Below, one piece after another: positions 45,058-54,106 of a DNA stretch of 64,000 bases. The notes beneath the pieces are model-generated. The model had not been told where the DNA came from and searched no databases. It worked only from the letters and a program-made list of their open reading frames with translations. The position numbers were made by a program, and so were the translations under genes. Source of the DNA: Leptospira kemamanensis (GTDB lineage Bacteria > Spirochaetota > Leptospiria > Leptospirales > Leptospiraceae); the NCBI RefSeq assembly GCF_004769665.1, contig NZ_RQGG01000050.1, positions 1-64,000 of the forward strand. Direction: 5' to 3'. Position 1 is the stretch's first letter, and each line of letters opens with the position of its first letter.

Positions 45058-46824
45058 TTATAAACTTTCTGGAAAAGCACCTTTGGATGGTGTTTTTGCT
45101 TCTTTCGATAATAAAATCAAATCCACTTTTGGAATTTCATTTCCAGAAGTGAGTTTTGCACCCAATGCTTCCCAAGAACCCGTTGTAAGAGAAAACGAAA
45201 GCAAATATTCTAGATTTCGTACTGTTGGAAGTTGGATAAATGGTGTTCCTCCGTGTAAAACGAGAAAACGTTTGTTTGGGTGTTTTTTTGCAAGATTGAC
45301 AATTATTAGGATTTCCGGCTCTGAGGTGGAATCAAATACAAACGTTGAGTATGACTTTTGTTTGGCGACACTGGCAAATGATTTAATAGGAAAGGATTGG
45401 ATCTTTTTTGATTTGAGATATTCTTTTAATTTTCCATTTTTCACAAAAGAAACCGTTTGTTCTGGCAAAATCGTTGTTGTGACCACCGGTTTTGGATAGG
45501 CACGAATGGAGTCTTCGTTGATTTCTTTTGCAAAAAATTGGTACTGGGCAAGTTTCGTATAACGGTCATTTCGTTCTTTTTCCCAGGTAACCAAAAAATC
45601 TTTTTGTTTTTGGTTTTCCTCATAGATGTTCGGACTTATGGAATGTTTATCATAAATTCCAAGTTCTAATTTTTTTCGAATTTGTTTTTGTACCGCTTGT
45701 TTTAGGATATCGTGTTGTTTTCCATCATTGTCTACAAAACGGAATTCTCCTTGTTTGTAAGCATCCAATAGTTGTGCTTTGAATTTTTTTGCTGTCTCTC
45801 CCCAACTTGTGAGAAGAACGATATTAGCACCAGCAAGGATAGTGAGAACACCAGGCCTATCTTTTTCGTAATTTTTAGAAATGGCATGCATCTCCATAGC
45901 ATCCGTAATGATGATGCCATCGAACTGTAATGAGTTTCGCAAAATATCTGTTAGGATCGTTTTGGATAAAGTCGCTGGAAAATTGGGATCAATTTTAGGA
46001 TACACGATATGGGCTGACATAACTGCTTCTGCCCCACCTTGGATGGATTGTTTGAAAGGAACAAGTTCCAATCTTTCTAGGTCTTGTAGACTTTTGTTTA
46101 TGATGGGAAGACCTAAATGGCTATCCACTGTGGTGTCCCCATGTCCTGGAAAATGTTTGATCACAGGTAAACATCCACCGGCTCTTGCTCCTTTTTCATA
46201 AGCAACAGCCACTTCCGACACTCGATTCACATCGGATCCAAACGAACGCGTGTTAATGACTGGATTGAGTGGATTGTTATTGATATCCAGAACTGGCGCA
46301 AATAAAAAATTAAGACCTAAACTCTTTAGTTCATAAGAAGTGACAAAACCAACTATTTCTCCCCATTCCTTTTTCCCTGTTTGTCCAACTGCCATTGCTC
46401 CTGGGTAATGAGTAATCCCATCTTGGACACGAAACACTCGTCCCCCTTCTTGGTCGGTGGAAATGAGAAAAGGTTGGAGCCCATTGTCTTTTGCTGCCAA
46501 TTGTAAGTTTTCAGTGAGAGAGAGTATCTCTCCTTTTTTACCCAAATTTTTTCCAAAGAGAATGATCCCACCTGGTTTTGTTTGTTTGATTTCATCGAGT
46601 GCAGTTTGGTCCACAGTCCTTGAAGGGATGGCAATGTGGATGGTTTGTCCCACTAGTTCTTCGTCTGTCATCGCATTGGTGATGGACCATGCTTTTTCTT
46701 CTAACCATTGTTTCCTTTCATTGGCTGCAAGTTCCGTGAGGTAAAAACCGAAACAATAAGAAGATCCAAAAAATCCAAACAAAAGAAACAGGGAAAAACT
46801 GGTGCGTAAGAGAACTTGATTCAT
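45058..46824 (-). CDS. Glycoside hydrolase family 3, beta-N-acetylhexosaminidase-like
   Basis: 588 residues. The signal region (LLRTSFSLFLLFGFFGSSYCFG) implies export, unlike cytoplasmic NagZ. The GH3 signature IKHFPGHGDTTVDSHLGLPII contains the Asp-His dyad of NagZ-type hexosaminidases, and the nucleophile Asp lies in GIIITDAMEMHAIS. DQEGGRVFRV is another family block. It likely removes N-acetylglucosamine from peptidoglycan fragments or other glycans in the envelope. The C-terminal 200 residues form an added domain typical for larger GH3 members. Confidence 0.88.
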   Translation of the reverse strand: MNQVLLRTSFSLFLLFGFFGSSYCFGFYLTELAANERKQWLEEKAWSITNAMTDEELVGQTIHIAIPSRTVDQTALDEIKQTKPGGIILFGKNLGKKGEILSLTENLQLAAKDNGLQPFLISTDQEGGRVFRVQDGITHYPGAMAVGQTGKKEWGEIVGFVTSYELKSLGLNFLFAPVLDINNNPLNPVINTRSFGSDVNRVSEVAVAYEKGARAGGCLPVIKHFPGHGDTTVDSHLGLPIINKSLQDLERLELVPFKQSIQGGAEAVMSAHIVYPKIDPNFPATLSKTILTDILRNSLQFDGIIITDAMEMHAISKNYEKDRPGVLTILAGANIVLLTSWGETAKKFKAQLLDAYKQGEFRFVDNDGKQHDILKQAVQKQIRKKLELGIYDKHSISPNIYEENQKQKDFLVTWEKERNDRYTKLAQYQFFAKEINEDSIRAYPKPVVTTTILPEQTVSFVKNGKLKEYLKSKKIQSFPIKSFASVAKQKSYSTFVFDSTSEPEILIIVNLAKKHPNKRFLVLHGGTPFIQLPTVRNLEYLLSFSLTTGSWEALGAKLTSGNEIPKVDLILLSKEAKTPSKGAFPESL

Positions 46825-46911
46825 AGACTATGATATAGGTTTTAGAAGATGCTTTCCTAAGACAACTACGAAAAATCTCTCCTTTGTCGTTGGTTTGATC
46901 CGTCTGATTCT

Positions 46912-48087
46912 ATGATGGATGATTTTTATAAAAACCTCAAACCCAGTTCCCAATTTCAAAATATCTTTGAAGGGACAACGGTAACCAAAGTCCCTGACGA
47001 TTGGTTTGTACTCATTACCGACATTGTCGGATCCACGAAGGCAATCGAAGAAGGTCGTTATAAGGATGTGAATACTGCTGGTGGGTTAACCGCAATTGCT
47101 GTTGCCAATGTCTATGGGCATATGGACTTTCCTTTTGTATTTGGTGGTGATGGTGTTACCTTTTTGTTACCAATCAATTTGCTCTTTCCGATTCGGTCTG
47201 CCATTGCTGACACCATCTCTCAAGTTCGTTTAGCATTTGATTTGGAAATGCGTGCAGGAATTGTTCCTGTCCAAGAATTGTATCGAGCTGGCACGGAATT
47301 ATTTTTAAGTAAGTTTAAGGCCTCTGATCATTACGTGCAGTGTTCTCTCTTTGGAACTGCTTTACCATTGGCAGAACAATGGATCAAAGAAGGGAAAGAT
47401 GAATCTTATTTGGTTCGTGAAAACGAAAAAATTCTACCTGCTGACTTCACTGGATTTACCTGTCGATGGAAAGATGTGCCTAGTGAACGTGGGGAAGTTG
47501 TATCCCTCATCGTTAAACCGAATCATTCTGATTTAGAAGTTTGCAAAAAGATCATCACACGTGTGTTACATTTTATACGTTCTGAATATGGGGAAGAAAA
47601 AGATTACCATCCACTCAGTTTAAATCAGATTGAATTGGACAATGGAGATCATTTACGAAAGGAAGCTATTGCAAGGACAGGAAAACATTCTGGAATTCGT
47701 TACCGCTTAACCTTATTACAGATTTGGGTGGAACGGACATTGATGGCTCTTGCAATGAAGTGGAATCTTCCAATCAAATCTGGTCATTATTCACTCAACC
47801 GTTTGAAAGAATACCAAGTGATGTCTGCTGACTTTCGTAAATACGATGGTACACTAAAGATGGTGATCGATGGATCCAAAAAACATCGTTTGGCACTCGA
47901 GTCCTTCTTACAAAAGTTAGAAGGGGAAGGGTTGTTACATTATGGACTTTTTGTTTCTAACAGATCACTCATGACCTGTGTTTTAAAAGTAGCTTCTTCC
48001 GATGAAGTGCATTTTGTGGATGGAGCCGATGGCGGTTTTGCTATGGCCGCCAAATCGTTAAAAGAAAAACTTAAAGGGAAATTTTAG
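46912..48087 (+). CDS. DUF3095 protein with nucleotide-cyclase-like motifs
   Basis: 391 residues without signal or membrane segment. The DUF3095 pattern is visible (VPDDWFVLITDIVGSTKAIEEGRYKDVN, PFVFGGDGVTFLLP). DIVGST and GGDGVTF resemble the two metal-binding Asp regions of class III adenylate/guanylate cyclases and GGDEF proteins. The rest (TGFTCRWKDVPSERGEVVSLIV and the C-terminal half) has no known motif. Cyclase activity of the family is not established, and this is a candidate nucleotide-signalling enzyme. It is a single gene divergent from the GH3 gene. Confidence 0.78.
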   Translation: MMDDFYKNLKPSSQFQNIFEGTTVTKVPDDWFVLITDIVGSTKAIEEGRYKDVNTAGGLTAIAVANVYGHMDFPFVFGGDGVTFLLPINLLFPIRSAIADTISQVRLAFDLEMRAGIVPVQELYRAGTELFLSKFKASDHYVQCSLFGTALPLAEQWIKEGKDESYLVRENEKILPADFTGFTCRWKDVPSERGEVVSLIVKPNHSDLEVCKKIITRVLHFIRSEYGEEKDYHPLSLNQIELDNGDHLRKEAIARTGKHSGIRYRLTLLQIWVERTLMALAMKWNLPIKSGHYSLNRLKEYQVMSADFRKYDGTLKMVIDGSKKHRLALESFLQKLEGEGLLHYGLFVSNRSLMTCVLKVASSDEVHFVDGADGGFAMAAKSLKEKLKGKF

Positions 48088-48186
48088 GAAGAAACATGGA
48101 TTTCTTCGAATAGGGTCAAAATCGAAGCCAACGTTTCACGTTAAAAAAGTTTGCATTTTTCATTTGCCATGCCAATCTAAGAAGTG

Positions 48187-48849
48187 ATGGTTCTTCGATT
48201 ATCACTTCTTATTCTATGTTTCTTCCTTGCCTGCGGTAAACCCGCGACTTCCGAATCAGAAAACCAAAATGGTTCTCAAGGTTCCAATGAGACCAAACGA
48301 ATTGTGTATTTTGGAGATTCCTTAACCGCTGGTTATGGCCTAACCAATTATGAGGACGCATGGCCTCATGTTCTGACAAATCGGATCAATGCAGAAGGGT
48401 ATTCGTATCAAATGACAAATGCGGGAGTCTCAGGTGACACAACCAGTGGTGGCCTTGGAAGGTTGGAGTGGGTGCTTGCCGAAAAACCAACAGTCTTTAT
48501 CCTTGAGTTAGGAGCAAATGATATGTTACGGGGAATCAGTCCTGCTGTGACCAAAGAAAACCTACGTTCCATGATCAAACAAATTAAATCACAATATCCT
48601 AGCACCAAAATTTTGTTAGTTGGAATGATCGCAACACCCAATATGGGAAAAAAATATGGCAATGCATTTAATGCAATTTATCCTGAACTTGCAAAAGAAG
48701 AATCGGTTCCCTTGGTCCCTTTTATTTTAGAAAAAGTAGCCACCATTCGTCAACTCAATCAAAAAGATGGAATCCATCCCACTGAAGAAGGTCATAAACT
48801 TGTGGCTGACACAGTCTACCCTTACTTAAAACCACTTTTAGAAAAATAG
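48187..48849 (+). CDS. SGNH/GDSL esterase lipoprotein (TesA-like)
   Basis: 220 residues. The signal peptide ends in CFFLACGK, a lipobox, so the enzyme is lipid-anchored. SGNH blocks are complete: FGDSLTAGYG (nucleophile Ser), NAGVSGDTTSGG (Gly), ELGANDMLRG (Asn) and KDGIHPTEEGHKLVAD (Asp and His). It probably hydrolyses acyl esters or thioesters, like TesA/arylesterase. A GTG one codon upstream is also open. The tenA-like gene follows after 11 bp. Confidence 0.88.
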   Translation: MVLRLSLLILCFFLACGKPATSESENQNGSQGSNETKRIVYFGDSLTAGYGLTNYEDAWPHVLTNRINAEGYSYQMTNAGVSGDTTSGGLGRLEWVLAEKPTVFILELGANDMLRGISPAVTKENLRSMIKQIKSQYPSTKILLVGMIATPNMGKKYGNAFNAIYPELAKEESVPLVPFILEKVATIRQLNQKDGIHPTEEGHKLVADTVYPYLKPLLEK

Positions 48850-48860
48850 GAACTCATACG

Positions 48861-49556
48861 ATGCAGAGTCCATTCCCCATCCCTCCATTTGCCAATGAAT
48901 GCAAAACATTCGCCAAAACTTCATTTGGTGCTTCCTTTACGCATCCTTTCGTTTTGGCTTTAGCAGACGGCACTCTCGATCCCAAACTCTTTCGATTTTA
49001 CCAAATCCAAGATGCAAAATACTTAGAGGCTTTCTCTGATGCTTGTGCCATTCTTTCCACAAAAGTAACAGACCCAGAAGATAAACTTTGGCTGATCGAT
49101 GCGGCAAGGATGGCTCTTGTGGTAGAAGGACAACTCCATCTGGGCTATGGAAAAACATTAGGGTATGATGCAAAGACCATCGCTGACACGGAAGCCACTC
49201 CGAATAACCTAGCGTATCAAAATCATATGGTGACAACGGCTATGCGAGGCACTGTCCTTGAGGGTTTTTGTGCCATTGCCCCTTGCCCTTGGCTCTACAT
49301 TGAACTAGGTCAACACTTCTTACGTGAGAAAGGATCCATTCCAGAAGACCATCCCTATGCTTCTTGGCTTACGATGTATTCCGATCCAGGGTTTAATGAC
49401 TACATGACCAATCTTCTCGCGCGAGTGGAGAAGTATGCCTTGGTTTCTGATCAAGGAAGCAAAAACAGAGCAAAGTTAGCCTTCCAACAAAGTTGTAATT
49501 ATGAATGGATGTTTTGGGAACAGGCTTGGACAAACCAAAGTTGGCCATCTCGATAA
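48861..49556 (+). CDS. tenA: TenA family aminopyrimidine aminohydrolase (thiaminase II)
   Basis: 231 residues, all-alpha. Family blocks are present: THPFVLALADGTLDPKLFRFYQIQDAKYL, the Cys-containing GFCAIAPCPWLYIELG with the catalytic Cys, and the C-terminal YEWMFWEQAW with the conserved Glu. TenA hydrolyses 4-amino-5-aminomethyl-2-methylpyrimidine for thiamine salvage. No other thiamine gene is nearby and no thiamine riboswitch was seen upstream. Coupled position with the esterase gene seems incidental. Confidence 0.88.
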   Translation: MQSPFPIPPFANECKTFAKTSFGASFTHPFVLALADGTLDPKLFRFYQIQDAKYLEAFSDACAILSTKVTDPEDKLWLIDAARMALVVEGQLHLGYGKTLGYDAKTIADTEATPNNLAYQNHMVTTAMRGTVLEGFCAIAPCPWLYIELGQHFLREKGSIPEDHPYASWLTMYSDPGFNDYMTNLLARVEKYALVSDQGSKNRAKLAFQQSCNYEWMFWEQAWTNQSWPSR

Positions 49557-49719
49557 AGATCTGTTAGTTGGTTATGGGGTTTTGATTTTAGCATGGGGTA
49601 TAGAGGCAAAACCTATCTTAACTCGATCGGGAACTAAAATCTTGGCACAGATAACTCGTTTGTACCAGGTTTCCCCACGCAAACCCACCATTTGTTTTAC
49701 CCTTTTTCGTCTTTTTTCC

Positions 49720-49747
49720 TTGCCGATTTGTCCTGATTCCAAATGAT
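49720..49747 (+). promoter_or_regulatory. Likely promoter of the tRNA-Gly gene
   Basis: TTGCCG (49720-49725), a 16-base spacer and AATGAT (49742-49747) put a transcript start near 49754, about 11 bases before the tRNA. The rest of the 208-bp gap after tenA shows no gene or structure that I can support. Confidence 0.4.
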
Positions 49748-49764
49748 GGTTTCACAAACCTTCT

Positions 49765-49836
49765 GCGGGAATAGCTCAGCGGTAGAGCATCTCCTTGCCA
49801 AGGAGAGGGTCGCGGGTTCAAGTCCCGTTTCCCGCT
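49765..49836 (+). tRNA. tRNA-Gly (anticodon GCC)
   Basis: 72 bases. The acceptor stem is GCGGGAA with TTCCCGC, with discriminator T as usual for tRNA-Gly. The D-loop is TAGCTCAGCGGTAGAGCA, the anticodon stem CTCCT/AGGAG encloses a loop with GCC, and the T-arm GCGGG-TTCAAGT-CCCGT is standard. CCA is not encoded. The tig gene follows after 62 bp, so the tRNA transcript may run into it. Confidence 0.96.
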
Positions 49837-49889
49837 AATGAAGGTCTTCTTCTTTTTCTTTCCATTACACTCTCTTTTTTTACACTGGA

Positions 49890-49895
49890 TATAAT
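49890..49895 (+). promoter_or_regulatory. Consensus -10 box just before tig
   Basis: TATAAT stands 3 bases before the tig ATG, preceded by GGA. A start 4-7 bases after it would fall at or inside the ATG. Either the transcript is leaderless or the box is not used and tig is read from the tRNA promoter. No good ribosome site is visible. Confidence 0.3.
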
Positions 49896-49898
49896 ACG

Positions 49899-51245
49899 AT
49901 GGAATTTACTGCTAAAAAAAATAATAACGCCACTTGTGACCTCAGCATTCAATTTAGCGCTGAAGAAGTCCGCACCGCCTACTCAAAGGCTTACAAAAAT
50001 GCAGCTGAAAAAGTAAAAATCCCTGGATTTCGACCAGGAAAAGCTCCTCTGAATATGGTCGAAAAAGTCCTCGGTGATACCGTAATGGACGATGCTGCCA
50101 ACATCATGTTAAACCAAGCGATGGCTGACCTCTTTGACAAATTGGAACACAAACCAATTCGTTTGCCACAATTCCAAATGGAAACCTTTGATAAAAATAC
50201 GGGTGCCAAGGCAAAAGCCACTTACGATACCAAACCAGAAGTCACCTTACCAAAGTTAAAGAAAATCAAAATCCAACCAAAAGAAATTAAAATTTCGGAA
50301 ACCGATATCCAAAAAGAATTGGAAGGAATCCAAAAAAATATGGCTCGCAATTCTTTGAAAGAAGAAGGCGAACCAGTGGAAGCGGCGGATTTACTCGAAA
50401 TCAATTATAAGTTCAAAGAAACGGGAAAAGAATACCCGGATGCCAACCAAGTTGGAAAATTCCAAATGGGTGCTCCTCAAAACCCTCCTGGTTTTGAAAC
50501 GAACCTACTTGGGATGAAGTTAAATGAAACAAAAGAGTTCACATTCACTTACCCAGATGTATATCCAGCTTCTCCTGAGTCCGCTGGAAAATCCATCATT
50601 TACACAGTAACAGTCACTGCGATTTACAAAGTAACATACCCTGAAATCAATGACGACTTTGCTTCCGAAGTAGATGGTTCTGCCAACTTACAAGAGTTAA
50701 AAGAAAAAACCAAAAAACAACTGATTGAGATATTTGGGAATGCACTCACCAAACGTGCAACAGATGACGCCTACAACGAAATCATCAAAGAATCGAAATT
50801 CATCATTCCTGAATCCCTCATTGAAGAAGAAACGGAAACAGTTTTCAAAAACTTCATGCGTGAATTTGGCCTTCCGGTAACTTCCCTTTCCGACTACGCA
50901 AAACGCCTCGGAAAAGAAGAAAAAGAAGTGCGTGAGTCCTTTTCCAAAGCTGCGGAAAAACGCATCCAAACTTACATTTTGAAGCAAAAAATCGCGGATG
51001 ACTACAAAATCGTCATTTCTGACGAGGAAGTGGAAGCCGGTTACGAAAAAGAAGCCACTGCCCAAGGAATTCCTGCCGAAACTTTGAAAAAAGAAGTCCA
51101 AAAACAGAAGGCAGAAACCTACTACCGTGACAAATTCCTGTTTGATAAAATTGACGAGTTTGTTTACGCTGAGGTAGAGAAAAAATCGCCCAAAGCAATT
51201 TCAACGGAAGAAGCTGAGAAAATTCTTAGCGGGAAAGAAGAGTAA
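49899..51245 (+). CDS. tig: Trigger factor
   Basis: 448 residues with the three-part layout: N-terminal ribosome-binding domain (PGFRPGKAPLNMVEKVLG is the ribosome-contact signature), central FKBP-like domain (from about 160, VEAADLLEINYKF) and the long helical C-terminal chaperone domain. It binds nascent chains at the ribosome exit and helps folding. It is 3 bp before clpP, so the tig-clpP-clpX order of many bacteria is kept. Confidence 0.96.
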   Translation: MEFTAKKNNNATCDLSIQFSAEEVRTAYSKAYKNAAEKVKIPGFRPGKAPLNMVEKVLGDTVMDDAANIMLNQAMADLFDKLEHKPIRLPQFQMETFDKNTGAKAKATYDTKPEVTLPKLKKIKIQPKEIKISETDIQKELEGIQKNMARNSLKEEGEPVEAADLLEINYKFKETGKEYPDANQVGKFQMGAPQNPPGFETNLLGMKLNETKEFTFTYPDVYPASPESAGKSIIYTVTVTAIYKVTYPEINDDFASEVDGSANLQELKEKTKKQLIEIFGNALTKRATDDAYNEIIKESKFIIPESLIEEETETVFKNFMREFGLPVTSLSDYAKRLGKEEKEVRESFSKAAEKRIQTYILKQKIADDYKIVISDEEVEAGYEKEATAQGIPAETLKKEVQKQKAETYYRDKFLFDKIDEFVYAEVEKKSPKAISTEEAEKILSGKEE

Positions 51246-51248
51246 ACT

Positions 51249-51851
51249 ATGTCCACATTATTACCATATGTTTCAGAACAAACAAGCCGTGGCATCGATC
51301 GTATGGATGTCTATTCAAGACTTCTACGGGATCGAATTATTTTTTTAGGTTCCGGCATTGACGATACCTACGCGAATGCTGTTTGTGCACAACTTTTGTT
51401 TTTAGAAGCAGAAAACCCAGACCGTGATATCTACCTCTACATCAATAGCCCTGGTGGGTATGTGAGTTCAGGACTTGCGATTTATGACACCATGCAACTC
51501 ATCAAACCTGAAGTGAGAACCCTTTGTATTGGTCAGGCATCTTCCATGGCAGCTCTGTTACTTGCAGGTGGAGCCAAAGGAAAACGATCTGCCCTTCCGA
51601 ATTCTCGAATTATGATGCACCAACCTTACGGTGGAGCAGGTGGGCAAGCTTCTGATATCGAGATTTCTGCAAAAGAAATCATCAAGACGAAGAACACTTT
51701 GATCGATTTATATGGTAAACATATCGGAAAACCTGCAGCGCAAATCCAAAAAGACACGGAAAGAAATTTCTTTATGAGTGCTGAGGAAGCGAAAGAATAC
51801 GGTATCATTGATAACGTGATCCTAGAACGCAAACAAATGATACAAGCCTAA
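51249..51851 (+). CDS. clpP: ClpP protease subunit with a Ser-His-Asn active site
   Basis: 200 residues, full length, with the [22 protein letters not shown] family block. The catalytic Ser99 is in [11 protein letters not shown] and His124 in MMHQP. The third position, aligned through the DTERD block of E. coli, reads DTERNFFMS, so Asp is replaced by Asn173. A similar Asn-type triad is known for ClpP1 of Listeria, which works together with a second ClpP. It is translated between tig and clpX and should pair with ClpX. A second clpP elsewhere in the genome is expected. Confidence 0.94.
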   Translation: MSTLLPYVSEQTSRGIDRMDVYSRLLRDRIIFLGSGIDDTYANAVCAQLLFLEAENPDRDIYLYINSPGGYVSSGLAIYDTMQLIKPEVRTLCIGQASSMAALLLAGGAKGKRSALPNSRIMMHQPYGGAGGQASDIEISAKEIIKTKNTLIDLYGKHIGKPAAQIQKDTERNFFMSAEEAKEYGIIDNVILERKQMIQA

Positions 51852-51863
51852 GGAGGCGTCTCC

Positions 51864-53144
51864 ATGACTAAACGTGCAAGCCAAACAGGGAATTCCAGAG
51901 AAAAGTTACATTGTTCTTTCTGCGGAAAGGCCCAAGACGAAGTAAGAAGGCTTGTTGCAGGTCCTGGAGTTTACATTTGTGATGAATGTATTTCCTTATG
52001 TAACGAAATCATCGCAGAAGAACCACAAACTGGTGAAAAAACTGCGATTGTGGGAGAAATCCCAAAACCAACTGAAATCAAAAAAATCTTAGATCAGTAT
52101 GTGATTGGACAAGAACAAGCCAAAAAAGCTTTGTCTGTTGCCGTATACAATCACTACAAACGAATCTTCCATAACGAACGTAAGGCGGGAGACGTGGAAT
52201 TGGAAAAATCCAATATCATGCTCATTGGACCTACTGGTTCTGGAAAAACCTTACTCGCACAAACACTCGCTCGCATTCTAAAAGTTCCATTTGCGATCGT
52301 AGATGCAACGGCACTCACAGAAGCAGGGTATGTGGGAGAGGACGTAGAAAATATCATTCTCAAACTCATCCAAAACGCTGATAATGATGTGAAACGTGCG
52401 GAGATGGGAATCATCTACATCGACGAAATTGATAAAATTTCTCGTAAGTCTGACTCTGCTTCTATCACTCGTGATGTGAGTGGAGAAGGGGTACAACAAG
52501 CCCTTCTTAAAATCATTGAAGGGACAGTTGCAAACGTGCCACCACAAGGTGGGAGAAAACACCCTCATCAGGAATACATCCCAGTTGAAACCAAAAATAT
52601 CCTCTTCATTTGTGGAGGAGCTTTTGTGGGTCTCACTGACATCATCAAACAACGTGTTGGTGTAAAATCCATTGGTTTCCATTCGAATGAAGTTGTAAAC
52701 GACAGAGGAAGAAAAATCGAAGAAGGGGAATCCATGGTTCACCATGTGATTCCTGATGATTTGATGAAATTTGGTCTGATCCCAGAATTTATTGGGCGAC
52801 TTCCTATCATTGCGACTCTAGACGAGTTAACGATCGACAGTTTGAAATCCATTTTTACGGAACCCAAAAACTCCCTTCTCAAACAATACCAAAAGATGTT
52901 TGATATCGAAAACGTGAAACTCAAGTTCACGGAAGCAGCGATTGAGGCCATTGCACAAACGGCAATCAAACGGGAAAGTGGAGCGAGGGGACTTCGTGCC
53001 ATCGTAGAAGAGATTATGATGGAACTCATGTTCCAAATTCCTTCTAGAAAAGATGTGCTCGAAGTGGTGGTAACAGATGAAACTGTTCTCAAAAAAGAGG
53101 CACCGATCACAATTCTAAAAGGTGATATCGAAAAAATCGCTTAG
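51864..53144 (+). CDS. clpX: ATP-dependent Clp protease ATPase subunit ClpX
   Basis: 426 residues. The N-terminal zinc domain has [14 protein letters not shown] and [11 protein letters not shown]. The AAA+ core has Walker [16 protein letters not shown], Walker [11 protein letters not shown], the GYVGEDVE pore loop, sensor regions and the ClpP-binding IGF-type loop. It unfolds tagged proteins and feeds them into ClpP. AAGGAGG stands 5-8 bases before the ATG. An intrinsic terminator follows after 59 bp. Confidence 0.97.
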   Translation: MTKRASQTGNSREKLHCSFCGKAQDEVRRLVAGPGVYICDECISLCNEIIAEEPQTGEKTAIVGEIPKPTEIKKILDQYVIGQEQAKKALSVAVYNHYKRIFHNERKAGDVELEKSNIMLIGPTGSGKTLLAQTLARILKVPFAIVDATALTEAGYVGEDVENIILKLIQNADNDVKRAEMGIIYIDEIDKISRKSDSASITRDVSGEGVQQALLKIIEGTVANVPPQGGRKHPHQEYIPVETKNILFICGGAFVGLTDIIKQRVGVKSIGFHSNEVVNDRGRKIEEGESMVHHVIPDDLMKFGLIPEFIGRLPIIATLDELTIDSLKSIFTEPKNSLLKQYQKMFDIENVKLKFTEAAIEAIAQTAIKRESGARGLRAIVEEIMMELMFQIPSRKDVLEVVVTDETVLKKEAPITILKGDIEKIA

Positions 53145-53203
53145 AATTCCAAATACTAACTCTGGATTTACAATTTAAATTTGTAGATTTAGTAAAACGA
53201 ATC

Positions 53204-53232
53204 AAACCTATCATTCTGATAGGTTTTTTTTT
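53204..53232 (+). terminator. Intrinsic terminator after clpX
   Basis: AAACCTATCA (53204-53213), loop TTC and TGATAGGTTT (53217-53226) form a perfect 10-bp stem that runs into nine T. It should end the tig-clpP-clpX transcript. The T-run touches the GGAG ribosome site of the next gene, so that gene has almost no room for a separate promoter after the hairpin. Confidence 0.88.
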
Positions 53233-53242
53233 GGAGTCCTGT

Positions 53243-54106
53243 ATGTTCGATATCAATTTCAATTTCAATCTGAATCAAAACGGATACCATCGGTTCTCCA
53301 AACCTTCCTACATTCGATTCCGAGTTTTGATATTTTCAATCGCGATGGGGTTTTTACTCACCCACTGCCAACTGAAGAAAGTGGAGTCGAATCCTCTCCC
53401 ACAAGAATCTCAATCCCAAATCCTTTCCCCTAAAAAAACAGTAGAGACTCAGTCTCTTGAATGGATCAAAATCAAAGAATCGGTTTGGATCCACAAAAGT
53501 TTTGGCAGTTTCCAAGGGAAACTTTACCCATCCAATGGACTTGTGGTATTAACAAATAAGGGTGTGGTTGTGATCGACACTCCATGGACCGAACCACAAA
53601 CAGAAGAACTCATCCAAAGTATCCAGACAAAGTTTCAAAAACAAATTCTATTCCTTATTGTGACCCATGCACATGACGACCGTATGGCGGGAGTTTCTTC
53701 CTTTCAAAAAAAGAAAATCCCTGTTTATAGCACCCAATTGACAGCCAAATTAGCCAAGGAGAATGGATATGGAATTCCAAGTCCCATCCTTGACATCCAA
53801 ACTCGTTTGGCTGCTGGAAAAGTTTCCGTGGAAGTGTTTTACCCAGGACATGGCCATTCCCCTGATAATATTGTGGTTTGGTTACCAGAAACTCATATCC
53901 TTTTTGGTGGTTGTCTTGTGAAGGATTTGGATGCGTCCGATTTGGGCAACACTAAAGATGCGAATTTGATGTTGTGGGAATCTTCAGTCAAACGAGTGTT
54001 AGCCCGGTATCCTGATGCCGAAGTGGTTGTGCCAGGACACGGGAATTGGGGGAAACTCGATTTACTTCGTCATACTTTGCGTTTACTTGTTTCGCCGAAC
54101 CACTAA
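53243..54106 (+). CDS. Subclass B1 metallo-beta-lactamase, predicted lipoprotein
   Basis: 287 residues. A long N-terminal region leads to a hydrophobic segment ending in FLLTHC (Cys42), a possible lipobox. The MBL fold keeps every B1 ligand: His142, His144 and Asp146 in THAHDDRMAG, His205 in YPGHGHSPDNIVVW, Cys224 and Lys227 in GGCLVKDL, and His266 in VVPGHGNWG. The text LGNTKDANLMLWESSVKRVL also follows known B1 enzymes such as BcII. Hydrolysis of beta-lactams, including carbapenems, is the expected activity. ATG 53243 has GGAG 6 bases upstream. The end overlaps the convergent gene by 24 bp. Confidence 0.9.
   Translation: MFDINFNFNLNQNGYHRFSKPSYIRFRVLIFSIAMGFLLTHCQLKKVESNPLPQESQSQILSPKKTVETQSLEWIKIKESVWIHKSFGSFQGKLYPSNGLVVLTNKGVVVIDTPWTEPQTEELIQSIQTKFQKQILFLIVTHAHDDRMAGVSSFQKKKIPVYSTQLTAKLAKENGYGIPSPILDIQTRLAAGKVSVEVFYPGHGHSPDNIVVWLPETHILFGGCLVKDLDASDLGNTKDANLMLWESSVKRVLARYPDAEVVVPGHGNWGKLDLLRHTLRLLVSPNH

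Noticed and set aside
49501..49746. 81-codon plus-strand frame spanning the tenA end and the gap before the tRNA
   Set aside because: It begins in another frame inside conserved tenA sequence (the C-terminal Glu block) and has no ribosome site.
53243..54106. Reading the MBL gene as a glyoxalase II or RNase Z type hydrolase
   Set aside because: Cys224-Lys227 and the His205 spacing are specific for B1 lactamases and not for those hydrolases.
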